In this document: piece after piece, positions 55,583 to 64,000 of the stretch
How positions within the stretch are numbered: the first letter of the stretch is position 1
Layout: each line of letters starts with the position of its first letter
Assembly: GCA_945861755.1 (NCBI GenBank)
Contig: CAMAVQ010000005.1
Span: 1 to 64,000 of the forward strand
Direction: 5' to 3'
DNA: 64,000 nucleotides
DNA from: Gemmatimonas phototrophica
GTDB lineage: Bacteria > Latescibacterota > UBA2968 > UBA8231
Translations under genes and position numbers: made by a program
Notes under the pieces: model-generated
What the model saw: only the letters and a program-made list of their open reading frames with translations
Databases searched by the model: none
What the model was told of the DNA's origin: nothing

Positions 55583-57715
55583 TCACCTCACCAGCGCCAT
55601 GGCCTTTGCCTGGCTGAGGGTTCCCACCTGCAATCTGGCGAAGTACACCCCGCTGGCCGCGTTGTACCCCGCTGCATCCCGCCCATCCCATATCTGCTCA
55701 TAGGTCCCCACCTCCAGGTTGCCCTCCACCAAGGTGCGCACCCGCTGACCCGCGGCATTAAACACCTCTAGGCGCACGGGACCGGCCTGCTGCAGGGCAA
55801 ACCGTATATGGGTCACCGGATTGAAGGGATTGGGGTAGTTGCCCAGGAGGGCAGAGGCCACCGGCAAGGTTGAGTGCTCCTCCTCGACTGCGGTCACCCC
55901 TTCTCCGGGCAGGAGAAACTCGATGCCGGGCAGTCGGTCCCCGTCCTGGTCCACGAGATGGGCGGAGAGCATGGTGTCGCCGGTGAAGTTGCCGACCTTG
56001 ATCAGCAGGCGGTTCTCCCCTTTCTCCAGGTGAATGGGGATGCGATTGCCAGCCAGGATAAAGGTGCGCCGGGAGGGGTTCTCAAAGATCACCTCCCCAT
56101 TCAGCCACACCTTGGCCCGCTCGTCGTACCCCATCCACAGGAATCCGTCCTGGGCCTGGGGGGACTGGATGAGGGTGAAGGCATAATTGGTGGATTCAGT
56201 GCCTTTCCCGTGCAAATCCCCCAGTTCGAGTAATTCGGCGCTGTACCCCAGGTGTTCGATACGGTCCCAGAGCCCGTCTCCGGCACTCTGCCCTTCTACT
56301 GGTTTGAGGCTGGCCTCTCCTGGCAGGTATTCCCTGGCGATGTCCCCCCCGGTGAAGGGGCCGGCCACCAGCCAACGGCGGATGCCCCTGCCGTAGAAAA
56401 TCCCCCTTTTGGAACCGCCGCGCGATTTGACGAAGTGGTGCTGCACACTCTGGGCCGGACGGCCGACAACCTGGATGTTGTTCACGTTTAGGGTGCCGAA
56501 CCCCTTGACCGCTGCCAGGTACAGGGCTTCGAGATCCAGGGGATTGAATCCCATCACCTCATTGGCGATGGCTTCGGTGGCCACCGGGTCACTGCCGGCC
56601 ACAATGACGTTGTGCTGCACATTCTGCCCCCATTGCGGTCCGTCGCCCTCGGTGCCCCACAAACCTTCGATGATGGTGTACGCGGCAGGGTTATAGGAAT
56701 ACAGGTCGATGTACCCGTGTTCGGGGTTGTTCTGGTAGTGCTGGGCTTTTGAGGTGTTGTCCCCATAGGCGCGCGAGGCCAGGGTACCCACGTAGTTCTT
56801 CAAGCCCAGGGTGGTGCCGTAGATCGTGGTTTTCATCGCCGGTATGGAGATGATCTTGTCGGCGTCGAGGATGGGCTCGGGCATGATGAAGTCCTTGCGA
56901 AAGGTGCCGGTGCCCTCCTGGTGGAAACCGAACTGCGCTCCGGGGTAATCCAGCACCCGCACACCCAGCCGCTGGATCGCCCCTCCGGGCACGGGTTCGC
57001 GGCGGTAGGGGGCGTAATTCAGATCCACGGTATCCACCAAGGTGGCACGGCCCTTGAATCCCTCCAGGATCTTGATATAGGAAAGGTTATCGAATTCTGG
57101 ATAGGTGGCCGACCAGCCGTCCTCTAGGGCGTTGGTGGGGAAGCCGGGCTCCCCGCGGCGGGGAGATTCGGCCCCGCCCTCGGCGATGGTGATACGCCGG
57201 GGGCCCACCTTTTCGATCAGATAATTGACAGCGCTTTTGACCACCCGCAAGTCCGTGATCTGGCCTGGATGCTCGAAGCCATCGGTGTAATACGCCGAAC
57301 TGGGATTGCCCCGGTTGGTGACGATATTGACCTTGAGCAGCACCCAATCATCCTTGGTGATTACCTCGCGGATGGACCGGCCCGATTGATCGAGGTCGAG
57401 AGCCCGGCGCACCAGGGCGTCTACTTGTTCGTAACTGAGCGGCGCGTCCAGGGGGGCCGGCTGGGGCAACTCCTTGTCGATGGAGGCCGAAATGGCCACT
57501 GCCGGATGGCCCTCTCCCAGGGTGAGGGTCCCCGGACGCAGAATGGGCAGACCCTCCACCTGCAGGGGCTCCTCGGCGTCCTGCTGGGATTCGGCAGACC
57601 CCACGAAGAGGGTGTGCACCTGATTCGAGTATAGATCCCACCCGACTAGTCCGGCCAATAACAAGCCCATACTGACATAGGTGGTCGAACTCTGCGACGG
57701 GTTCTCTTTCTTCAT
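55583..57715 (-). CDS. Secreted DUF362 protein with PA14-like segment and T9SS/FlgD-type C-terminal domain
   Basis: A 710-residue exported protein. Residues 12-29 form a signal or anchor helix. From about 100 to 420 lies a DUF362 domain (VLLKVNIVTNRGNPSSAY, ITIAEGGAESPR, TTLGLKNYVGTLASRAYGD). A middle beta-sandwich (GYDERAKVWLNGEVIFEN, LEKGENRLLIKVGNF) resembles carbohydrate-binding/PA14-like modules. From residue 626 (NYPNPFNPVTHIRF) the FlgD-like/type IX sorting domain runs to the end (AKAMALVR). DUF362 proteins are suspected iron-sulfur or metal-linked enzymes, but the cysteine cluster is not seen here. Cell-surface location is inferred. Confidence 0.82.
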   Translation of the reverse strand: MKKENPSQSSTTYVSMGLLLAGLVGWDLYSNQVHTLFVGSAESQQDAEEPLQVEGLPILRPGTLTLGEGHPAVAISASIDKELPQPAPLDAPLSYEQVDALVRRALDLDQSGRSIREVITKDDWVLLKVNIVTNRGNPSSAYYTDGFEHPGQITDLRVVKSAVNYLIEKVGPRRITIAEGGAESPRRGEPGFPTNALEDGWSATYPEFDNLSYIKILEGFKGRATLVDTVDLNYAPYRREPVPGGAIQRLGVRVLDYPGAQFGFHQEGTGTFRKDFIMPEPILDADKIISIPAMKTTIYGTTLGLKNYVGTLASRAYGDNTSKAQHYQNNPEHGYIDLYSYNPAAYTIIEGLWGTEGDGPQWGQNVQHNVIVAGSDPVATEAIANEVMGFNPLDLEALYLAAVKGFGTLNVNNIQVVGRPAQSVQHHFVKSRGGSKRGIFYGRGIRRWLVAGPFTGGDIAREYLPGEASLKPVEGQSAGDGLWDRIEHLGYSAELLELGDLHGKGTESTNYAFTLIQSPQAQDGFLWMGYDERAKVWLNGEVIFENPSRRTFILAGNRIPIHLEKGENRLLIKVGNFTGDTMLSAHLVDQDGDRLPGIEFLLPGEGVTAVEEEHSTLPVASALLGNYPNPFNPVTHIRFALQQAGPVRLEVFNAAGQRVRTLVEGNLEVGTYEQIWDGRDAAGYNAASGVYFARLQVGTLSQAKAMALVR

Positions 57716-57804
57716 GTTGCCTTCCCTTTCGATAAACAGGGCGTTTGTCTTAATTAATATATCGGAATACCAAAAGCAACTCAGCGTTTCTCAATGGCAT
57801 CCTA

Positions 57805-58368
57805 ATGTATATCCCCTGCCCCGCCTTCCTCCTCTGGCTGACCCTGGCCCTTTGCCTCTACCCAGGAGAGGGTGACTGGCTCCAAGCCTCCAGTCGCAAC
57901 CTAGCCCCGGATGCCGTGAGCCTGGCCACCACCTTCAACACCTACTCCGGCGACCTGGCTGCCGTGCAGGACGGCAAATACCCCCCGCAGGAGACCGCCC
58001 CCTTCTTCTGGCACACCAAGGGTATTCTGACCTTTACCTGGCCGGGCGAACTGCCCCTGGAAAAGGTGCGCATTTATGTGGGCGAGATCGGCAACAACTT
58101 TCAGTTGCGCGCCTACCGGGGGGGACACCTCGATGAGACGGGTACGGTGCGGGAACCAGAAGGGGAGCGCACCGCCCTGCTGGAGGAAAACTCCCGGCTG
58201 ATTGACCAGTGGGTGGAAATCCCCTTCAGCGACGGGGTCCTGGCCGACAACCTGGAATTGCGCGCCCTGGGCTCAGTGGTGATCTACGAAGTGGAGATCT
58301 ACGTCCGCACCGGACAGACCCCTGTTGAGCGTCTCGGCTGGGGCCAGGTCAAAGCCCTGCATCGGTGA
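57805..58368 (+). CDS. Secreted protein of unknown function
   Basis: A 187-residue protein with a Sec signal (hydrophobic residues 7-19, FLLWLTLALCLYPG). The mature part is beta-rich with TTFNTYSGDLAAVQDGKYPPQ, FTWPGELPLEKVRIYVGE and LELRALGSVVIYEVEIYV, a pattern like discoidin/F5-8C-type ligand-binding modules (strand pairs with a DGKxPP loop). No catalytic residues are evident. Its stop overlaps the pabAB start (GTGA), an odd partnership for an exported protein. Confidence 0.7.
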   Translation: MYIPCPAFLLWLTLALCLYPGEGDWLQASSRNLAPDAVSLATTFNTYSGDLAAVQDGKYPPQETAPFFWHTKGILTFTWPGELPLEKVRIYVGEIGNNFQLRAYRGGHLDETGTVREPEGERTALLEENSRLIDQWVEIPFSDGVLADNLELRALGSVVIYEVEIYVRTGQTPVERLGWGQVKALHR

Positions 58369-60413
58369 AGACCCTGCTGCTCGACAATTACGATTCCTTC
58401 ACTTACAACTTATTCCACCTCATCGCCGCCGTCCGGGGCGATGAACCCCTGGTGATCGCCAACGACCAGTTCGTCCTCGAAGAAATCCGCACCCTGCCCA
58501 TCGACAGCGTGGTGATCTCCCCTGGACCCGGCCGGCCCGAGCGGGCGCGGGACTTTGGTATTTGCCGGCGGGTCCTGCTGGAGCTGGACCTGCCCCAACT
58601 CGGGGTCTGCCTCGGCCATCAAGGTATGGCCCACACTTTTGGCGGCACCCTTGCGCCAGCCCCCCAACCAGTACACGGCCAGCTCAGCGCCATCCTTCAC
58701 GATCACCCCCCTCTTTTCGCGGGCATCCCCCAGGGATTTGCTGGGGTCCGCTATCATTCGCTCTTGGTCGTGCCCCCGCTGCCGGATTGCCTGGAACCCA
58801 TTGCCTGGACCCAGGAGGGTCTGCTGATGGGCCTGCACCACCGCCACCGCCCCTTGTGGGGCATTCAGTTCCACCCTGAGTCGGTGTGCAGCGAATACGG
58901 CGAGACCTTGGTGCGGAATTTCGCTGCGCATATTCTCCCGAAGGTGCAGGTCCTGGTCCCCGAGCTTCCCTGGCGTACCCCCGATCCGCCCCGGCCTACA
59001 GGCCCGCAAATCCAATGGCACCGCCTCGATCGCTGTCCGGATGCCGAAGCGGTCTTCGCCAGGCTTTTCGCTTCCGCACCCTACGCCTTTTGGCTGGACA
59101 GCAGCGCGGCGCAGGGAGAGGCCCGCTTTTCCTATATGGGCGCGGCCAGCGCATTAGTGCAGTACTGGGCCCAGGGAGCGGAGTTGTGGCTCCAGCGCGG
59201 GTCACACCAGGAAAAACGGCGGCAGCGCCTCTTCGACTTTCTCCGGGAATATCCCCCCCACCCCGTCCACCCAGCGTTGCCCTTCGCCTTCACTGGTGGC
59301 TGGGTGGGATATCTGGGATATGAATTCAAGCGCGATTGCCTCGGCATCTCCTCGCCGAACTCTCCCCATCCGGATGCGGTGTTGCTCGAAGCCGACCGCT
59401 TCCTGGTCTTCGATCACCACCAGGAGGCGCTCTACCTGGTGGCGCTGGGCTCTGAGGCCGAAACGGCCTCCTGGTTTGCCCAGATACAGGACCAACTCGA
59501 CCAGTCGGCTCCCCTCCCACCGGTGCAACCCGCTGCACCCGAATGTGTTTTCCCCTTTCACCTACGCCGTTCCCGCACTGGTTATTTGCGCGACATCGAA
59601 GTGTGTCTCGACGCCATCCGCGCCGGGGAGAGTTACGAGTTGTGCCTGACCAACCAGGTACTCGGTCCCCCGGTCGCGGATGCCTTCTCCTGCTACCGCG
59701 TGTTGCGCCGGCTCAATCCCGCACCCTATGCCGCCTTCCTGCGGCTGGGCGATTTCTCACTGCTCTCCTCCTCTCCCGAACAGTTTCTCCGCATCGACGC
59801 GGCTGGCCAGGTCAGCAGTCGCCCGATCAAGGGCACGCGCGCACGCGGCGTCACCCCCGCAGCGGACCTCCACTTGCGCCAGTCCCTGGCTCACTCCGCC
59901 AAGGACCGCGCCGAGAATTTGATGATCACCGATCTGCTCCGCCACGATCTGGGGCGGGTCTGCCGGACCGGCAGCATCCGGGTCCCCGTGCTGATGGAGG
60001 TCGAGACCTATGCCTCCTGCCACCAGTTGGTCAGCACCATCTGCGGCCAACTGCGCCCGGACCTACACGCGCTCGACTGTATCCGCGCCGCCTTTCCCGG
60101 GGGTTCGATGACCGGGGCTCCCAAGCTGCGTTCTCTGGAACTGCTGGATCAACTCGAGGGCGGCCCGCGCGGCCCTTATTCGGGCGCACTAGGTTTCATC
60201 GGCTTTGACGGCCGTATCGAGTTGAGCATTGTCATCCGCACGGCAGTGTGTTCCGGTGCCGGCACCTCCATCGGCGCCGGCGGGGCCATTGTCGCCCACT
60301 CGGACCCCGAGGAGGAACTGGCCGAACTGCTGCTCAAGGCCAGCCCCCTGGTCCAGGCCCTCACCCTGGCCCAGACCGGGAAAAGGGTTGTCAGTCCTGC
60401 CCAAATCGTGTAG
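58365..60413 (+). CDS. pabB: Fused aminodeoxychorismate synthase, PabA-PabB
   Basis: A 682-residue bifunctional enzyme that makes 4-amino-4-deoxychorismate for folate. Residues 1-195 are a glutamine amidotransferase (LLLDNYDSFTYNLFHL) with triad C82, H170 and E172. The C-terminal part is a chorismate-binding domain (about 210-682) with PIKGTRARG, where K489 marks aminodeoxychorismate rather than anthranilate synthase. GGSMTGAPKLRSLELLDQLE and YSGALGFIG complete the chorismate site. The GTG start overlaps the secreted-protein stop. Confidence 0.92.
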   Translation: MKTLLLDNYDSFTYNLFHLIAAVRGDEPLVIANDQFVLEEIRTLPIDSVVISPGPGRPERARDFGICRRVLLELDLPQLGVCLGHQGMAHTFGGTLAPAPQPVHGQLSAILHDHPPLFAGIPQGFAGVRYHSLLVVPPLPDCLEPIAWTQEGLLMGLHHRHRPLWGIQFHPESVCSEYGETLVRNFAAHILPKVQVLVPELPWRTPDPPRPTGPQIQWHRLDRCPDAEAVFARLFASAPYAFWLDSSAAQGEARFSYMGAASALVQYWAQGAELWLQRGSHQEKRRQRLFDFLREYPPHPVHPALPFAFTGGWVGYLGYEFKRDCLGISSPNSPHPDAVLLEADRFLVFDHHQEALYLVALGSEAETASWFAQIQDQLDQSAPLPPVQPAAPECVFPFHLRRSRTGYLRDIEVCLDAIRAGESYELCLTNQVLGPPVADAFSCYRVLRRLNPAPYAAFLRLGDFSLLSSSPEQFLRIDAAGQVSSRPIKGTRARGVTPAADLHLRQSLAHSAKDRAENLMITDLLRHDLGRVCRTGSIRVPVLMEVETYASCHQLVSTICGQLRPDLHALDCIRAAFPGGSMTGAPKLRSLELLDQLEGGPRGPYSGALGFIGFDGRIELSIVIRTAVCSGAGTSIGAGGAIVAHSDPEEELAELLLKASPLVQALTLAQTGKRVVSPAQIV

Positions 60414-60416
60414 CTT
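60388..60416 (+). promoter_or_regulatory. Possible weak promoter of mtaB-miaB
   Basis: TTGTCA at 60388-60393 and TAGCTT at 60411-60416 with a 17-bp spacer, overlapping the end of pabAB. Only partial match to consensus. Confidence 0.35.
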
Positions 60417-60455
60417 CTTCTGTTTTAACCTCCTTCTGACCATTTGGTCCACCAG

Positions 60456-61765
60456 ATGACCTCCCGACCTCTGCGCGTGGCCCTGCAAAACGTGGGCTGC
60501 AAACTCAATTTTTACGAACTCGAAGCCTTCAAGGCTGGCTTTGCCCGGCAGGGGTATCAGATCGTCCCCTTTGAGGCCGAGGCCGACCTCTATGTGGTCA
60601 ACACCTGCACGGTCACCGGTTCGGGGGACGCCGACTCCCGCAAGGCCGTGCGCCGGGCCCGGCGCGCCAACCCAGACGCCACCGTGGTCGCCACCGGCTG
60701 TTATGCCCAGCGCCAACCAGATGATTTGCGTCAGGCCGGCGCTCACCTGGTGGTGGGCAACGGCGACAAGGCCCGCCTGGTCGAACAAGTTCAGGCCCAC
60801 CTGCGGGGAATACCCCAGCTGGACTTCGATCCACGGCAGCGGCCCCAGACCACCCAGTTTCTCAGCATCGAAGGCAGCGTCGAACAGGGCCGCACCCGGG
60901 GTTCCCTGCAGATCCAGGATGGCTGCGACGAACACTGCACCTACTGTATCATCCCCCAGGTGCGGGGACCCAGCGCCAGCCGTCCGGCCAGCGAGGTGGT
61001 GGCCCAGGCTCAGAGTATGGTCGCCGGCGGATACCGCGAACTGGCCCTCACCGGGGTACACACCGGATCGTACGGGGGCGAAGAGGAAGGCAGCCTGGTG
61101 CGCCTGCTGTCGGACCTGGAAGCCATCGAGGGCCTGGAGCGGCTGCGACTCAATTCTATCGAACCGGGCTACCTCTCCGACGAATTGATCACCCACGCCG
61201 CTGCCTCTCAAAAGCTGTGCCGCCACTTCCACGTGCCTTTACAGAGTGGTGACGACCGCATCCTGCGCCGGATGAACCGCCGCTACACTCGCGCCTATTA
61301 CGCCGGCCGCGTCGAAGCGCTGGCCCACCTAATCCCCGACTGCGCCATCGGCGCCGACGTGATGGTTGGTTTCCCCGGCGAGGCAGAGGAACATTTCGCC
61401 AACACCCGGGCCCTGATCGCCGACACGCCTTTGACCTACTTACATGTCTTTTCCTATTCGCTGCGCGCCGGCACCGCAGCGCAGCAACTGGGTGCCCATC
61501 TCGATGAGGGCACCAAAAGCACCCGCGCCCGGGAACTCATCGCGCTGGGGCACAGCAAACGGCTGGATTTCAACCGCCGTTTTGTCGGCAGGCAATTGAA
61601 GGTATTGGTAGAGGAAGAGCCAGATCCAGCCAGCGGCCTGAGCGCCGGCCTGAGCGACAACTATGTCAAAGCCCTCTTCCCCGGGCGCCCCGGTCAGGTA
61701 AACCAGTTTGTCCAGGTGCGGGTAGCCCAGGCCCGGGAAAACCTCGTCTACGGAGAGTTGGACTG

Positions 61766-61766
<1 letters not shown>
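60456..61766 (+). CDS. mtaB: tRNA t6A37 methylthiotransferase MtaB
   Basis: A 436-residue radical SAM methylthiotransferase that turns t6A37 into ms2t6A in ANN-decoding tRNAs. The N-terminal MTTase cluster uses C15 (VGCKLN), C51 (NTCTVT) and C82 (GCYAQ). The radical SAM cluster uses C157, C161 and C164 (GCDEHCTYC). The C-terminal TRAM region is present. VGCKLN rather than YGCQMN marks the MtaB subgroup. ATG at 60456 is chosen over a TTG at 60444. Confidence 0.92.
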
Positions 61767-63076
<1,310 letters not shown>

Positions 63077-63099
63077 GGTTCGTCCCCGGGAGGATCCCC

Positions 63100-64000
63100 A
63101 TGTCCCGCTGCCGCCTTTTTTTTGCGCTCAGCGCCCTGTTGCTGGCCACCCAGGGGAGCTGGGCCCAACCCCGCCTTCTCGATACCCAGCTCCAGCTTCG
63201 CAAGGTCCTCAGCGTCCCCCGCAACTCGATCTGCCTGGCGAGCAATCCCGTGGACGACCTGCTCTATGTGGCCAATGCCAATGGCGACCTCTCCCGTCTC
63301 GATCCCGAAGCGGCAACCCCGGCCCTGGACAGGATTTATTCTACTGCCGACCACGGGGTCCGGAACGCCGCGGGTTTTGCCATCGGCCCAGACGGCACCT
63401 TCTACCTCACGGAGAACATCGCCCAGGGAACCCACAACATCGTTACCCTCACCAAGGGCGTTATCGACGCCGCCACGGGAGAACGCCGCTGGTCGGTGCT
63501 CGCCCGCACTGAACCCTACCCCCTATGCGGCAATAATTTCGACCACAAAGCCAATGGCATCGCCATCAGCCCCGACAATCGGTACGTGTATCTCAACAGC
63601 GGCTCGCGCACTGACCACGGCGAGGTGCAGGAAAACAAGGGGGCTTTCCCAGGCGTGCGCGAGGTACCGCTGAGTTCGGCCATCTTCCGGCTGCCCACCA
63701 GCGGCGAAGAGTTGGTTTTGCCCGCCGACGACGCTGCCCTGCGGGCCAGCGGCTACCTCTACGCCGATGGGGTGCGCAATGCCTATGACCTGGCCTTTGA
63801 TCCGACAGGCGAACTCTTCGGCACCGAGAACGGACCGGATCGGGATATGGATGACGAGTTGAACTGGCTCCGCGAAGGCCACCATTACGGTTTTCCCTGG
63901 CGTATGGGGGTGTCCGAAAACCCGCAGCAGTTCCCCGCCTACGACCCTGCCAAGGACAAGCTGCTGCCCCCCAACTTCGTCGCCATTCAGCGCGGCACCT
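63100..64000 (+). CDS. Glucose/sorbosone dehydrogenase-like secreted beta-propeller (3' partial)
   Basis: The frame opens at the ATG at 63100, with GGGAGGA upstream, and stays open to the window end (300 codons seen). It starts with a signal peptide (LFFALSALLLATQGSWA). Segments ASNPVDDLLYVANANGDL, GFAIGPDGTFYLTENI, NGIAISPDNRYVYLNSGS, GVRNAYDLAFDPTGELFGTENGPD and ELNWLREGHHYGFPWR match the GSDH/PQQ-type six-bladed propeller of sugar dehydrogenases. It is probably periplasmic and calcium dependent. Cofactor use cannot be decided from the visible part. Confidence 0.82.
   Translation, partial: MSRCRLFFALSALLLATQGSWAQPRLLDTQLQLRKVLSVPRNSICLASNPVDDLLYVANANGDLSRLDPEAATPALDRIYSTADHGVRNAAGFAIGPDGTFYLTENIAQGTHNIVTLTKGVIDAATGERRWSVLARTEPYPLCGNNFDHKANGIAISPDNRYVYLNSGSRTDHGEVQENKGAFPGVREVPLSSAIFRLPTSGEELVLPADDAALRASGYLYADGVRNAYDLAFDPTGELFGTENGPDRDMDDELNWLREGHHYGFPWRMGVSENPQQFPAYDPAKDKLLPPNFVAIQRGT

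Noticed and set aside
60189-61232. Minus-strand open frame of 347 codons
   Set aside because: Antisense to pabAB and mtaB, both clearly real.

Overview
The window is GC-rich, gene-dense bacterial chromosome. I find no insertion sequence, prophage, integrase or CRISPR array. Three traits point to an uncultivated lineage of the FCB superphylum (Latescibacterota-like) rather than a model phylum; this placement is inference. They are a PorV/PorQ-type outer-membrane barrel protein, a secreted DUF362 protein ending in a YPNPFNP-type (FlgD-like / type IX secretion) C-terminal domain, and split flagellar switch genes (fliN, fliM). A Wzi-like outer-membrane barrel also indicates a diderm. Promoters are often near-perfect sigma70 type (TTGACA, 16-18 bp spacer, TATAAT-like) and can be read directly upstream of clpP, trxA, eno, tRNA-Thr, uvrD and others. 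Many genes overlap by four bases (GTGA, ATGA or TTGA), which indicates translational coupling.

Layout. 1-5 kb: 3' part of a sulfatase-superfamily gene, then a minus-strand operon hemL - SPOR lipoprotein - nucleotidyltransferase - GNAT acetyltransferase - truncated metallophosphoesterase. 4.6-11.6 kb: minus-strand unit ABC exporter - unknown 366-aa protein - YmfF-like and YmfH-like M16 peptidase pair - degenerate THUMP methyltransferase - FliN. 11.8-19.1 kb: trmJ, then coaE - gcvT - gcvP - gmd - esterase-like lipoprotein. 19.2-24.1 kb: clpP converging on cold-shock protein - clpX - epmA - GGDEF. 24.1-27.9 kb: AI-2E-family transporter with an inserted Ig-like domain, a cyclic-nucleotide-binding protein, trxA, holA and a small membrane protein. 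28-35 kb: dehydrogenase, PorV-like protein, Usp-Usp-EIIA fusion, ppx, bcp, thiL and a degenerate YchF paralogue. 35-40 kb: envelope glycan operon (Wzi-like, GT2, radical SAM/SPASM, GT2). 40-46 kb: eno, membrane protein, ssb, response regulator, a structured leader or small RNA, orphan ftsA, tRNA-Thr(CGT) and a coiled-coil membrane protein. 46-52 kb: amidohydrolase, DUF420, ABC-2 exporter, fliM, then a membrane protein paired with an ARPP-1-like protein. 52-64 kb: mltG, uvrD/pcrA, DUF362 secreted protein, a secreted unknown, fused pabAB, mtaB, miaB, and the 5' part of a glucose/sorbosone dehydrogenase-like gene.

Most genes are housekeeping: proteolysis (ClpXP), tRNA modification (trmJ, mtaB, miaB), one-carbon metabolism (gcvT, gcvP, pabAB), replication and repair (holA, ssb, uvrD), and envelope growth and division (ftsA, mltG). 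The least ordinary items are the Ig-like insertion in the AI-2E transporter, the hairpin-covered start of the cold-shock gene, the leader or small RNA before ftsA, the EpmA enzyme with an extra N-terminal domain, the motif-degenerate YchF paralogue and the membrane-protein/ARPP-1 pair. No single multi-gene system can be called new from sequence alone.
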